DNA of 64,000 nucleotides, taken from contig JAUCEF010000008.1 of the NCBI GenBank assembly GCA_033558025.1, positions 1,860,001 to 1,924,000 of the forward strand, written 5' to 3'. Made by a program: the position numbers and the translations under genes. Shown here piece by piece: positions 43,201 to 52,466 of the stretch (position 1 is its first letter; the number at the start of each line of letters is the position of its first letter). The notes under the pieces were generated by a model that was given only the letters and a program-made list of their open reading frames with translations, ran no database searches and had not been told where the DNA came from. Source of the stretch: Phytophthora sp. 'mugwort'. Lineage: Eukaryota > Oomycota > Peronosporomycetes > Peronosporales > Peronosporaceae.

Positions 43201-44383
43201 TGAAGCATCCGTCGCTGTCGAAGGTCACTGACCCGACGTCCTTGGTGAAGCGCCCGATCGAGAAGAGGTTGCGCGTTAGCTTGGGAATGTGCCACACGTT
43301 CGTGAGCACACCCTTCTTGATACCACGAGGCGTCTTCATCTCCATCACAATGTCGCCGCTGCCGATCGCTTGAACCACACCGTCGTCTGCGAGACGCACG
43401 TCGACCGGAGTGAAAGCCTTGTAGTTTCTCATGAACTTCTTGGAGTGCGCCATGTGCTGCGTCGCACCCGAGTCGACCAGCCATGTGCCACTCGCCGACG
43501 CTGCCATGGCCGCATCGCCATCGCCGTCGACGAAGAAGAGATAGTCGCCGGAGTCGTCCTCACGCGCGACGTTGGCACGCTGCGAGCGCTGCCGTTCCGT
43601 GTTGTCATGGATCCGCGAGGGACACTCCGCGATCCAATGTCCATGCTTGCCGCAGTTGTGGCACGCACCGTTCTTCTTCGACGGTCGGCCCTTATGCTTG
43701 TTGTCCCTCATCATGAACGCCTGGCTAGGCGCGGCGCCATCTCCATCGCCACCCTGCTCCTTGCGCTTCATGTCTTCATGTAGCAGCCGAGACGTCACCA
43801 GCTCCCACGTCAGCGTGTCGGATCTTGACTCCAACGCCGTGATCAGGAACTGATACGACTCGCTCAGGCTCCCGAGAAGCGTGATCACCAAGTCGTCCTC
43901 GCTGACCGGAGCGCCGACCGCGTCGAGCTGTTCCGCCAGAGTCTTGAGCTTGTTGATGTGTTGAAGCACATCATCACCTTCCTCCATCATGAGCGTGAAG
44001 AAACGTCGACGAAGAAAGAGCTTGTTGGCCAAACTCTTCTTCTCGAAGTGTCCTTCCAGTCTTGACCATGCATCATGCGCGCCACTCGCCGAGCGAACCA
44101 GCGGCAGCTGCGAATCCTCCATCGCGAGACAGATCATCGCCAGCGCCTTGCGCGACTTCTTCCGAAAGAGCGCTTGATCCGCCGCAGTCTGGCAGTGCTC
44201 CAGCTTCACTTCCCCACTTGTCACTTCCCACAGTTCGCGCTCCTCGAGCACCATCTGCATCTTGAACTTCCACGTGTGGAAGTTAGCTCCGTCGAACTTG
44301 TTGATGCGGAAGGCAGAAGGCGGCGTGGCGTCCATGGCGAAGGCGTAGTCGGGGTCTTCAGAGAAGGCGGGGCTTGGGCTCAT
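40254..44383 (-). pseudogene. gag-pol (family E), full length, one frameshift in the reverse transcriptase
   Basis: Starts at the primer-site ATG (complement of 44381-44383). 41585-44383 encodes Gag, CCHC knuckle (CHNCGKHGHWIAEC), protease (VDSGATQHM), integrase (VHSDVCGP, RSDNGGEY, NGIAERMN) and the start of the reverse transcriptase. One C is missing at about 41690 (GTATGTTCG versus GTATCGTTCG in the E copy at 9084). The rest (40254-41690) carries YVDDLV and RNase H ([13 protein letters not shown]) in another frame. The stop lies 43 nt inside the 3' LTR. A single 1-nt loss is the only defect I see. Confidence 0.9.
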
Positions 44384-44387
44384 AACC

Positions 44388-44700
44388 AAAAGGCTTGGTC
44401 ACTTGATGGCAAAATGCAAAGTGATTGATTTAGGTCCTTAGTTCGCAAACTCCTTGCTACCTCTAAGCCTACAGTTCTACCTACTGGGTACACTCTACTG
44501 GATTCTCTACTGGATACTGAGTTACTTCAGCCAATCGCAGAGCGCCACGTCGATGCCCATCTTGTACCCACAATCTTGTACCCACGTGCATCGTAATCAT
44601 CGTCCCGTAATCGCCGGAGTGATTGAGGTGCCACTGAGTGAAGGTCATACCGGTATCCTACCGGTATACAGCAGCTGCTCGAGGCGTCTCCTTGACAACA
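44388..44700 (-). repeat. LTR, family E (5' LTR)
   Basis: 313 bp; matches 39984-40296 base for base as far as I could compare. Confidence 0.92.
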
Positions 44701-44705
44701 CCAAT

Positions 44706-45413
44706 GAACTACTGGAGGTTGTGCACAGTGACGTATGCGGGCCCATGCGCACGCCGACGTTTGGCGGCAAGCGCTATTTCGTCACCTTTATCGACGACAA
44801 GTCGCGCTACTGCGTGGTGTACCTGGTGAAGAACAAGTGGGAGGTGGCCGACAAGTTCGCGCACTTTGTGGCGTTTGCGGAGACACAGACCGGCAAGCGC
44901 GTCAAGGAGCTTCGCAGTGACAACGGTGGTGAGTACAAATCCGACAAAATGGCCAAGTTTTGCAGCAAGCGCGGCATCGTGCAGAAGTTCACGCCGCCAT
45001 ACACGCCGCAGCTCAACGGAATCGCGGAGCGCATGAACCGGACGCTAATTGAATGCGCGCGGTGCATGCTGGAGCACGCGAGTCTGTCCAAGGCATACTG
45101 GGGCGAAGCAGTCATGACGGCTATGTTCCTGCGCAACCGCTGTCCGACACATGCGCTTGACAACGATAAGTCTCCGTACGAGTTGTGGACTGCCAAGAAA
45201 CCATTGCTGGCCAACCTCAAAGTCTTCGGTTGCCACGCCTACGTGCATGTGGCGAAAGAGAAGCGAACCAAGCTGGATGCGCGATCGGTGCGATGCAGGT
45301 TCCTGGGGTACTCGGACCACGAGAAAGCGTATCGGTTCGAGGAGATCGAGAGTGGTCGCGTGCTGGTGAGCCGCGATGCACAGTTCATGGAAGACGTCTT
45401 CGACGGTGGAAGA
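44706..45413 (+). pseudogene. integrase fragment (family E)
   Basis: Continuation of 38848-39983: integrase core with VHSDVCGP, RSDNGGEY and NGIAERMNRT, then the C-terminal region (VFGCHAYVH, FLGYSDHEKAYRF) to FDGGR, where the C LTR begins. The frame is open. Linker, RT and RNase H of this copy are not adjacent; 9084-11276 on the minus strand fits as the missing part. Confidence 0.88.
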
Positions 45414-45729
45414 TGTTGCAGGGTAACTTCCTTGGTACAGTGTACCAGTCCAAGTTACCCGAACCGGTTAACCGGACCGGTCCAATGCTCCCTCGCCATG
45501 ATTACGCCACGGTGATTACGCCACTCATGATTGGACGAGTACGGAATGATGGTGATTGGATGCACCAATTGATTGGATGCATAGTTGCATGTCTATGTAG
45601 TATACCAGGTAGGCAGGCAAAGTAAGCTCCGATAAATCAATCACTTCTGAATTTCCATTCAACCTCTCAAGCCTCGGCGGTGTCCAAGACCCCTACGTCA
45701 AGTTCAAGACCCAACGTAACCTTTCTTCA
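45414..45729 (+). repeat. Solo LTR, family C, with mismatched flanks
   Basis: 316 bp, TGTTGCAGGG...TTTCTTCA. Two deletions (about 17 and 24 bp) relative to 21324-21680. The left flank is family E with GAAGA; the right flank is A/B pol starting AGGCA. No internal sequence and no duplication, which is typical of recombination between LTRs of two separate insertions. Confidence 0.85.
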
Positions 45730-46885
45730 AGGCACGGGTCGAAGGCTGAAACTTGAAAACCGATAGAACACACGAATTCGTCGAAGGTCTCGTTCCATAC
45801 GCGCGAAGCTTGCTTGAGACCGTAAATCGCCTTCACCAATTCCAGGCAGTCGAAATCACCATCCAGCTCGACGCCTTCAGGAACCACGCAGAACACCAAC
45901 TCCTTCATTATCCCGTATAGGAATGCCGTTACCACGTCGAGTTGGTCGAGGGGCCAGTCGAAATACTTGGCGATCGCGATGACCATGCGCAGCGTCACGT
46001 ACTTGACCACGGGCGAGAACGTCTCCGTGTAGTCGATGCCGTACTTCTGCTTGAAACCCTTGGTTACGAGGCGCGCCTTGTACTTCTCGATCGATCCGTC
46101 GGCTTTGCGCTTAATCTTGAACACCCACTTGGTACCGATGGCGCTTTGTCCGCTGGGCAACTTGGCAGCACGAAACACACCACGAAGTCGCATCGACTTT
46201 AACTCGCACGAATCGCCTTGCGCTAGTGCAGTTGGTCCGGGCCGTTGACCGCTTCTTGGAATGTCGACGGCTCCGATAAGTCCACGGCTGCTTCGACCGC
46301 GTTGGCACTTGCACGCCAAAACACAGATGAAGTCGATTCTTCATCTTGGTCTCCAGACTTTTCTTCTTCGTCTGCGTCTGCTCGGTGCGGAGGGGAGTAG
46401 TTCGGCGCACTTGCTTCTTCCAGTCCAGGTCGATGACGCACAGCTCGCGGTTTTCTGGCAGCTTCATCTTCGTCACTCGGGCGGCTCTTGCGCTTCCCTG
46501 CCTGCGTGTACTCCGTCTGGCGGAAACCATCATTGTCGATGTCGAGCGAGTCGAAGTCCAGGTCGTCGACATCTTCATCGGAAATCGTCGGTGAACATCC
46601 AAAGGTCGATTCATCGAAGTTGACATCGCGACTGATGACCACCTGCCCCGCCTCGATGTCATAAAGTCGATACGCCTTGGACACTTCTTCGTAACCCAGA
46701 AACAATCCGGCGCGAGCCTTGGGATCCCACTTGAGTCGCTTCTCCTTCGGAGTCAGGATGTACGTCCGACAGCCGAAAACACGCATGTGCTTCACACTCG
46801 GCTTGGACTTGTAGACGATCTCGAACGGAGTCTTGTGCTCGATCTTGGGTGACGGCAGGCGGTTCTTCACATAGATGGCCGTCAT
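45730..46885 (-). pseudogene. pol fragment (A/B mosaic): end of integrase, linker, part of RT; broken
   Basis: Encodes the integrase C-terminus ([19 protein letters not shown]), an A-type linker ([12 protein letters not shown]) and the reverse transcriptase up to AFDPCL. A TAG at 46223-46225 (complement) and a 2-nt deletion at about 46205 break it. The TAG and the VTKGFKQ change are shared with the element at 28179-37717, although that copy has a B-type linker, so sequence has been exchanged between lineages. Confidence 0.87.
46881..46885. repeat. Target-site duplication GTCAT (partner 51680-51684)
   Basis: GTCAT flanks both ends of 46886-51679. The joined flanks restore the A/B integrase reading [13 protein letters not shown]. 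It proves the TG...TT ends of the D LTR. Confidence 0.96.
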
Positions 46886-47239
46886 AAAAGGCTTGGTCAC
46901 TTGATGGCAAAATGCAAAGTGATTGATTTAGGTCCTTAGTTCGCAAACTCCTTGCTACCTCTAAGCCTACAGTTCTACCTACTGGGTACACTCTACTGGA
47001 TTCTCTACTGGATACTGAGTTACTTCAGCCAATCAGGGAGTGCCACGTAGAGCCCATCATGTACCCACAATCTTGTACCCACCCATGGCGTAATTGTCCG
47101 TGGCGTAAACACCGTCCCATAAACACCGTGACGTAATCTTCGTCTCGTAATCACAGGATGATTGCGATGCCACTGAGTGAAGGTCATACCGGTATCCTAC
47201 CGGTATACAGCAGCTGGTCGAGACGTCTCCTTGACAACA
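46886..47239 (-). repeat. LTR, family D (3' LTR)
   Basis: 354 bp. The end of the pol frame and its stop (47197-47199) lie inside it. Confidence 0.95.
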
Positions 47240-50200
47240 CTCCCACTCGACTCGACAGCCTTCAGCGCTTCGATGCCGAGTTTGCTCCGGAGCACACTGA
47301 ACTGCGTCGCAGATATTGGCTTCGTCATGATGTCCGCCAGCATGTCGGTTGTCGAAACATACTGCAGCACCACTTGACCGTCTTCCACCTTCTCGCGCAC
47401 GAAATGGTAGCGAATGTCGATGTGCTTGGTGCGCTTGTGGAATTCGGGATTCTTGGCCAACGCGATGGAGCCTTGGTTGTCCTCGTAGATCTTGATTGCT
47501 TCATCGCTTGTCATCTCGCCGAGCTCGCACAGGAACACCTTGAGCCACACCGCCTCTTGTGTCGCCTCCGATAGCGCCATGTACTCAGCTTCCGTCGAAG
47601 ACAGCGCCACTGTCCGCTGCTTCTTGCTCCTCCAGCTGATGCATCCGCCATTCATCATGAACGCGTAGCCACTTGTACTTCTTCTTGACTCGATGTCTCC
47701 AGCCCAGTCGGCATCTGAATAGCCTTGGGGTCCGTCGTCGCAGCTCGCTTGAAACTCGATGCCGTGCGTCTTCGTGCCCTGAATGTACCTGAAGACCCTC
47801 TTGAGCGCCTGCCAGTGTGTCGGACATGGGTCTGCTGCAAACTGGCTGAGAACTCCCACTGCTGCTGCGAGGTCCGGGCGTGTGCCTACCATGAGATACA
47901 TGAGGCATCCCACAGCGTTCCGGTATGGCACGTTTACCATGGTCTCGTCGTGCTTGCAGCCGCCCTCGCACATGGCCTTGGTCAGCTTGAGGCCCGGATC
48001 CTGTGGCGTCTTAACAGGGTTGCTCTTCTCCATGTTGAACTTCTCCAGAATGTCTTTCGCAAACTTGGTTTGCCGCATCGACACCTTCCCTGTCGTCATA
48101 TCTTGATCGATTTCCATGCCGAGGAAGTACTTGAGGTGGCCCAGGTCCGTCATCTCGAAACGGTCACTGAGCGCCTTCTTCGTCGACTTGAGCAGCTTGT
48201 CGTTGTTACTTGCGAGGATCAGGTCGTCGACATATAGCGCCACGAAGATCATGTCTTGGTCGTCACGCTTGAAGTAGATGCAGTGGTCAGACTCGCACTT
48301 CTTGAACCCTAGCTTGAGCATGAGGTCGTCGATGGTCTTGTTCCACATCCGCGGCGACTGCTTCAAACCGTAAAGAGACCGCTTGAGCTGACAGACATAG
48401 TCCGGGTGCTTTTCATCGATGTAGCCGTCCGGCTGTGCCATGTAGATGTCTTCGTCTAACAAACCGTTCAGGAAAGCTGTCTTGACATCCATCTGGTGCA
48501 CCATGAGATTGTACTTGGCCGCCAGACTGAGCAGGATCCTGATCGACGTGAACTTGGCCACTGGCGCGAAAGTCTCGTCGTAGTCGATGCCGTACTTCTG
48601 CGAAAATCCCTTGGCCACCAGTCGCGCCTTGAACCGTTCGATCTCTCCAGCCTGGTTCTCCTTCACACGGAACACCCATCGGTTGCCGATTGCCTTGCGT
48701 CCTTTTGGCAGCGGCACGAGGATCCACGTCTCGTTCTTGCGGAGCGACTCGACCTCCGAGTCACACGCCTCCTTCCACTTGACTGCGTCGCTGGATTCCA
48801 TCGCCGACTTGAACGTGGTCGGCATTTCTCCCACTGAATTCACGACGTATGCAGCTTCGAAGTCTTGACTTTCTTGAGCCGCAGCCGACATCTCGTCCAG
48901 AGTCAGGTGTCGACTCTGCCGCTTGGCACTTGGAACTTCCACAGCTTCTTCCAGCGACTGCGTCCGCGGGTGTCGCTTGCTGCCTGGTTCAAAACCTTCG
49001 TCCCGCGCTGCTTCTTCGTCTTCTTCTTCTTTGTCGTCTTCATCCGACTGCAACGAATCTTGATCCGTCGTCTCTTCATCTTGAATGACCACCACCTCCC
49101 TCTGATGGTAGTCACGTCTCCCACTGTCGAAGACGTCTTCCATAAACTGCGCGTCGCGGCTCACCAGCACGCGACCGCTCTTGGTCTCTTCGAAACGGTA
49201 CGCTTTCTCATGCTCCGAGTATCCCAGGAACCGACAGCGCACCGACCGAGCGTCAAACTTGGTGCGCTTCTCCTTCGGCACGTGCACGTACGCGTGGCAA
49301 CCGAATACCTTGAGGTTCGCTAGCAGCGGTTTCTTGCCTGTCCAAACCTGGTGCGGCGACTTGTCGTGGTTGATAGCACGCGTCGGACACCGATTACGGA
49401 GGAACGTAGCTGTCACGATAGCTTCACCCCAATACGTCTTGGGCAATCCAGCATGTTCCAGCATGCAACGCGCACACTCCACCAACGTCCGGTTCATGCG
49501 CTCGGCGACTCCGTTCAGCTGAGGCGTGTATGGCGGCGTGAACTTCTGCATGATACCACGGTCCGCACAGAACTTGGCCATCTCACCCGAAGTGTACCCG
49601 CCGCCGTTGTCGCTCCGCAGCATTTTCACGCGCTTGCCAGTCTGGGTCTCAGCTAACGCGACGAATTGCGCGAACTTGTCGGCCACCTCGGACTTGTTGC
49701 GCAGCAAGTACACCACACAGAAGTGCGACTTGTCATCGATAAACGTGACAAAATAGCGCTTGCCTCCAAAGGTCGGCGTCTGCATGGGACCGCATACATC
49801 ACTGTGTACGACTTCTAGCACTTGCTTGGCACGGTTTGGCGACGTCTTCATGTAGCTTACTCGCGTTTGCTTGCCGAGTGAGCATCCGTCGCACAGCTCC
49901 CACTGCTTCACCGACGCCATGTCGATACCAACACCGTAGCCCTTCTTGACGATGGCGTCTAGACCGCCATGGCCGATGTGACCAAGTCGAAGGTGCCAGA
50001 GGTACGACGTGGTGTCCCCTTGGCGATCCTTCGAACTTGCCGCATTGGCCTCGTCAGGCATCATCGGAGTCATGCACAGCTTGAACAGTCCTTTGCCCTC
50101 ACGAGCGCCGAGCTTCCACTTGAGACTCTTCGTTTCAGCGAAGCACCCGCCGCTCTCGAAGATAACTGGCCCGACGTCCTTAGTGAACCGACCAACCGAA

Positions 50201-51321
50201 AACAGGTTGCGCGACAGCTTCGGAATGTGCCACACGTTCGTGAGTACACCCTTCTTCATGCCGCGCGGGGTCTTCATCGACATCACAATGTCGCCGGTCC
50301 CCACAGCCTGAACCACACCGTCGTCCGCGAGATGCACGTCCACCGGAGAGATCTTCTTGTAGTTCTTCATGTACTCCTTCGAGTACGTCATGTGCTGCGT
50401 CGCACCCGAGTCGACCAGCCACACTCCATTCGACTTGGAGGCACCCGTGTTACCACCAACCGAGAAGAGGAAGTCGCCAGAGTCATCTTCACTCTGCGCG
50501 ACATTCGCTCGTTGCGGCCTCTGCCGCTCCGCGTTCTCGCGGATTCGCACCGGACACTTGGCGATCCAATGTCCGTGCTCGCCACAGTAGTGACAGGCAC
50601 TAGTCTTCTGCGCCTGCCGACCCTTGCGCTTGTTGTCGCTTGTCATGAACGCTTGACCTTGACCGTGCGCGGTGCCGTCCGTACCGCCACCTTGTTCCTT
50701 GCGCTTCATGTCCTCATGCAGCAGCCGAGACGTCACGAGTTCCCACGACAGTGAGTCGGCTCTCGACTCCAACGCCGTGATCAGGAACTGGTACGACTCG
50801 CTCAGACTTCCCAAAAGCGTGATCACCAAGTCGTCCTCGCTGACCGGAGCGCCCACTGCGTCGAGCTGCTCCGCCAGCGTCTTGATCTTGTTGATGTGCT
50901 CCAGCACATCATCACCTTCGTCCATCATCGTCGTGAAGAAACGCCGACGAAGAAAGAGCTTGTTGGCCAAACTCTTCTTCTCGAAGTGTCCTTCCAGTCT
51001 TGACCATGCATCATGCGCGCCACTCGCCGAGCGAACCAGCGGCAGCTGCGAATCCTCCATCGCGAGACAGATGATCGCCAGCGCCTTGCGCGACTTCTTC
51101 CGAAAGAGCGCTTGATCCGCCGCAGTCTGGCAGTGCTCCAGCTTCACTTCCCCACTTGTCACTTCCCACAGTTCGCGCTCCTCGAGCACCATCTGCATCT
51201 TGAACTTCCACGTGTGGAAGTTAGTTCCGTCGAACTTGTTAATGCGGGCGGTAGTCGAAGTGGCGTCCATGGCGAAGGCGTAGTCGGGGTCTTGGTCAGG
51301 GAAGACGGGGCTTGGGCTCAT
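47197..51321 (-). CDS. Gag-Pol polyprotein, family D copia, intact (1374 aa)
   Basis: One uninterrupted frame from the primer-site ATG. Gag capsid covers about 1-235; the CCHC knuckle has C243, C246, H251 and C256. Protease has D304-S305-G306, then GAG-pre-integrase (HLRLGHIGH, about 443-451; CDGC 477-480). Integrase has D508, D571 and E607. An acidic linker spans about 735-775. The reverse transcriptase has D945 and YVDD at 1030-1033; RNase H has SDADW at 1202, E1246 and D1281. All catalytic residues are present, but Gly573-574-575 replaces the usual Gly-Gly-Glu after SDN (the E copy at 44381 keeps Glu). The last 14 or so codons read into the 3' LTR. The product should form virus-like particles, copy the RNA and integrate it. 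Confidence 0.94.
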   Translation of the reverse strand: MSPSPVFPDQDPDYAFAMDATSTTARINKFDGTNFHTWKFKMQMVLEERELWEVTSGEVKLEHCQTAADQALFRKKSRKALAIICLAMEDSQLPLVRSASGAHDAWSRLEGHFEKKSLANKLFLRRRFFTTMMDEGDDVLEHINKIKTLAEQLDAVGAPVSEDDLVITLLGSLSESYQFLITALESRADSLSWELVTSRLLHEDMKRKEQGGGTDGTAHGQGQAFMTSDNKRKGRQAQKTSACHYCGEHGHWIAKCPVRIRENAERQRPQRANVAQSEDDSGDFLFSVGGNTGASKSNGVWLVDSGATQHMTYSKEYMKNYKKISPVDVHLADDGVVQAVGTGDIVMSMKTPRGMKKGVLTNVWHIPKLSRNLFSVGRFTKDVGPVIFESGGCFAETKSLKWKLGAREGKGLFKLCMTPMMPDEANAASSKDRQGDTTSYLWHLRLGHIGHGGLDAIVKKGYGVGIDMASVKQWELCDGCSLGKQTRVSYMKTSPNRAKQVLEVVHSDVCGPMQTPTFGGKRYFVTFIDDKSHFCVVYLLRNKSEVADKFAQFVALAETQTGKRVKMLRSDNGGGYTSGEMAKFCADRGIMQKFTPPYTPQLNGVAERMNRTLVECARCMLEHAGLPKTYWGEAIVTATFLRNRCPTRAINHDKSPHQVWTGKKPLLANLKVFGCHAYVHVPKEKRTKFDARSVRCRFLGYSEHEKAYRFEETKSGRVLVSRDAQFMEDVFDSGRRDYHQREVVVIQDEETTDQDSLQSDEDDKEEEDEEAARDEGFEPGSKRHPRTQSLEEAVEVPSAKRQSRHLTLDEMSAAAQESQDFEAAYVVNSVGEMPTTFKSAMESSDAVKWKEACDSEVESLRKNETWILVPLPKGRKAIGNRWVFRVKENQAGEIERFKARLVAKGFSQKYGIDYDETFAPVAKFTSIRILLSLAAKYNLMVHQMDVKTAFLNGLLDEDIYMAQPDGYIDEKHPDYVCQLKRSLYGLKQSPRMWNKTIDDLMLKLGFKKCESDHCIYFKRDDQDMIFVALYVDDLILASNNDKLLKSTKKALSDRFEMTDLGHLKYFLGMEIDQDMTTGKVSMRQTKFAKDILEKFNMEKSNPVKTPQDPGLKLTKAMCEGGCKHDETMVNVPYRNAVGCLMYLMVGTRPDLAAAVGVLSQFAADPCPTHWQALKRVFRYIQGTKTHGIEFQASCDDGPQGYSDADWAGDIESRRSTSGYAFMMNGGCISWRSKKQRTVALSSTEAEYMALSEATQEAVWLKVFLCELGEMTSDEAIKIYEDNQGSIALAKNPEFHKRTKHIDIRYHFVREKVEDGQVVLQYVSTTDMLADIMTKPISATQFSVLRSKLGIEALKAVESSGSVVKETSRPAAVYR
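47240..47252 (-). other. Polypurine tract, family D
   Basis: Element strand GTCGAGTGGGAG-type purine run directly before the 3' LTR, coding in the pol frame. Confidence 0.65.
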
Positions 51322-51325
51322 AACC
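51310..51325 (-). other. Primer-binding site containing the gag ATG, family D
   Basis: GGTTATGAGCCCAAGC on the element strand immediately after the LTR; its ATG (complement of 51319-51321) starts gag. Complementary to an initiator tRNA-Met anticodon arm. Confidence 0.72.
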
Positions 51326-51679
51326 AAAAGGCTTGGTCACTTGATGGCAAAATGCAAAGTGATTGATTTAGGTCCTTAGTTCGCAAACTCCTTGCTACCT
51401 CTAAGCCTACAGTTCTACCTACTGGGTACACTCTACTGGATTCTCTACTGGATACTGAGTTACTTCAGCCAATCAGGGAGTGCCACGTAGAGCCCATCAT
51501 GTACCCACAATCTTGTACCCACCCATGGCGTAATTGTCCGTGGCGTAAACACCGTCCCATAAACACCGTGACGTAATCTTCGTCTCGTAATCACAGGATG
51601 ATTGCGATGCCACTGAGTGAAGGTCATACCGGTATCCTACCGGTATACAGCAGCTGGTCGAGACGTCTCCTTGACAACA
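51326..51679 (-). repeat. LTR, family D (5' LTR)
   Basis: 354 bp, same as 46886-47239. Acts as promoter for the element. Confidence 0.95.
51356..51362 (-). promoter_or_regulatory. Putative transcription initiator in the D LTR
   Basis: TCACTTT on the element strand, within ATCAATCACTTTGCATTTTG. It fits a YCAYTYY initiator, and the (A/T)TCAATCACTT core is kept in the LTRs of all five families although the surrounding sequence differs. If used, R plus U5 would be only about 37 nt in D/E. No mapping data support this. Confidence 0.4.
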
Positions 51680-51684
51680 GTCAT

Positions 51685-52151
51685 CGCCGCCTCAGCCCAG
51701 AAACACTTGTCCAGCTTGGCGTGATGCAACATGCTGCGGCCGATCGTGACGATAGTTCGGATGGCTCGCTCTGCCGTGCCGTTGGTCTGGTGCGCGTACG
51801 GAACCGTGGTTTGCTGCTCGATGCCTTGATCTTCGTAGAAGGCCTTGAGTGAGTTGGTCGCAAACTCACGAGCTCCGTCGTGCCGCACAAACTTGACCTT
51901 CTTGCCAAACTGCGTCTGCACCTTCATGATGTATGTCTTGATGCAGTCTTCACTCTCCGACTTGGCACGCAGACAGAAACCCTTCATGCATCCGCTGGCT
52001 TCGTCCACGATCAGTAGCAGATACTTGCTGCCGTCAAGCGAGTTTTCCTCCATGGGTCCGCAGATATCGAAGTGGAGCAGCTCAAATGTGTCGTAGCGAC
52101 GCTTGTCACGGTTGCTTGGGAATGGTTTTTGGACCATTTTGCCTTGCTGGC
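51685..52151 (-). pseudogene. integrase fragment (A/B type)
   Basis: Upstream continuation of 45730-46885: [31 protein letters not shown] and FWAEAAMT in an open frame, from the E LTR at 52152 to the GTCAT copy. It contains the whole DDE triad. Gag, protease and most of GAG-pre-integrase are missing. Confidence 0.88.
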
Positions 52152-52462
52152 TGCTGTCAAGGAGACGCCTCGAGCAGCTGCTGTATACCGGTAGGATACC
52201 GGTATGACCTTCACTCAGTGGCACCTCAATCACTCGGCGATTACGGGACGATGATTACGATGCACGTGGGTACAAGATTGTGGGTACAAGATGGGCTCTA
52301 CGTGGCGCTCTGCGATTGGCTGAAGTAACTCAATATCCAGTAGAGAATCCAGTAGAGTGTACCCAGTAGGTAGAACTGTAGGCTTAGATGTAGCAAGGAG
52401 TTTGCGAACTAAGGACCTAAATCAATCACTTTGCATTTTGCCATCAAGTGACCAAGCCTTTT
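52152..52462 (+). repeat. LTR, family E (5' LTR)
   Basis: 311 bp, TGCTGTCAAGG...AAGCCTTTT (second T of TGTTG changed to C). Confidence 0.9.
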
Positions 52463-52466
52463 GGTT

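Larger units (their letters stand above)
39984..44700 (-). mobile_element. Family E copia element, full length with target duplication
   Basis: 4717 bp. LTRs 39984-40296 and 44388-44700 (313 bp each) appear identical by eye. Perfect CCAAT duplication. Inserted in the opposite orientation into another E element. It looks young but carries one frameshift. Confidence 0.93.
38848..45413 (+). mobile_element. Family E fragment (gag to integrase), plus strand, split by 39984-44700
   Basis: Starts mid-gag at the D LTR, runs to 39983, resumes at 44706 (CCAAT duplicated at 44701-44705) and ends at 45413, where a C LTR begins after GAAGA. Its natural continuation (GAAGACGCGAC onward) is found on the other strand at 11276 going left. 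Confidence 0.87.
46886..51679 (-). mobile_element. Family D copia element, intact and recent
   Basis: 4794 bp with LTRs 46886-47239 and 51326-51679 (354 bp each), identical in every line I compared, including a shared TAATTGTCC variant not seen in other D LTRs. Perfect GTCAT duplication, primer site, purine tract and uninterrupted gag-pol. It is the best candidate for a currently or recently mobile copy. Confidence 0.95.
45730..52151 (-). mobile_element. A/B-type fragment (integrase to RT), minus strand, split by the intact D element
   Basis: Pieces 45730-46885 and 51685-52151, restored by removing 46886-51679 and one GTCAT. Neither end carries its own LTR: the left end abuts a C LTR and the right end an E LTR (CTGGC 52147-52151). 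Confidence 0.88.

Noticed and set aside
47197..47239. A third, env-like ORF downstream of pol
   Set aside because: pol ends at the purine tract or inside the 3' LTR in every copy; there is no room for another gene.
52140..52160. Fusion gene between A/B integrase and the frame into the E LTR
   Set aside because: The open frame across the junction is accidental; CTGGC and a complete E LTR show a plain insertion.
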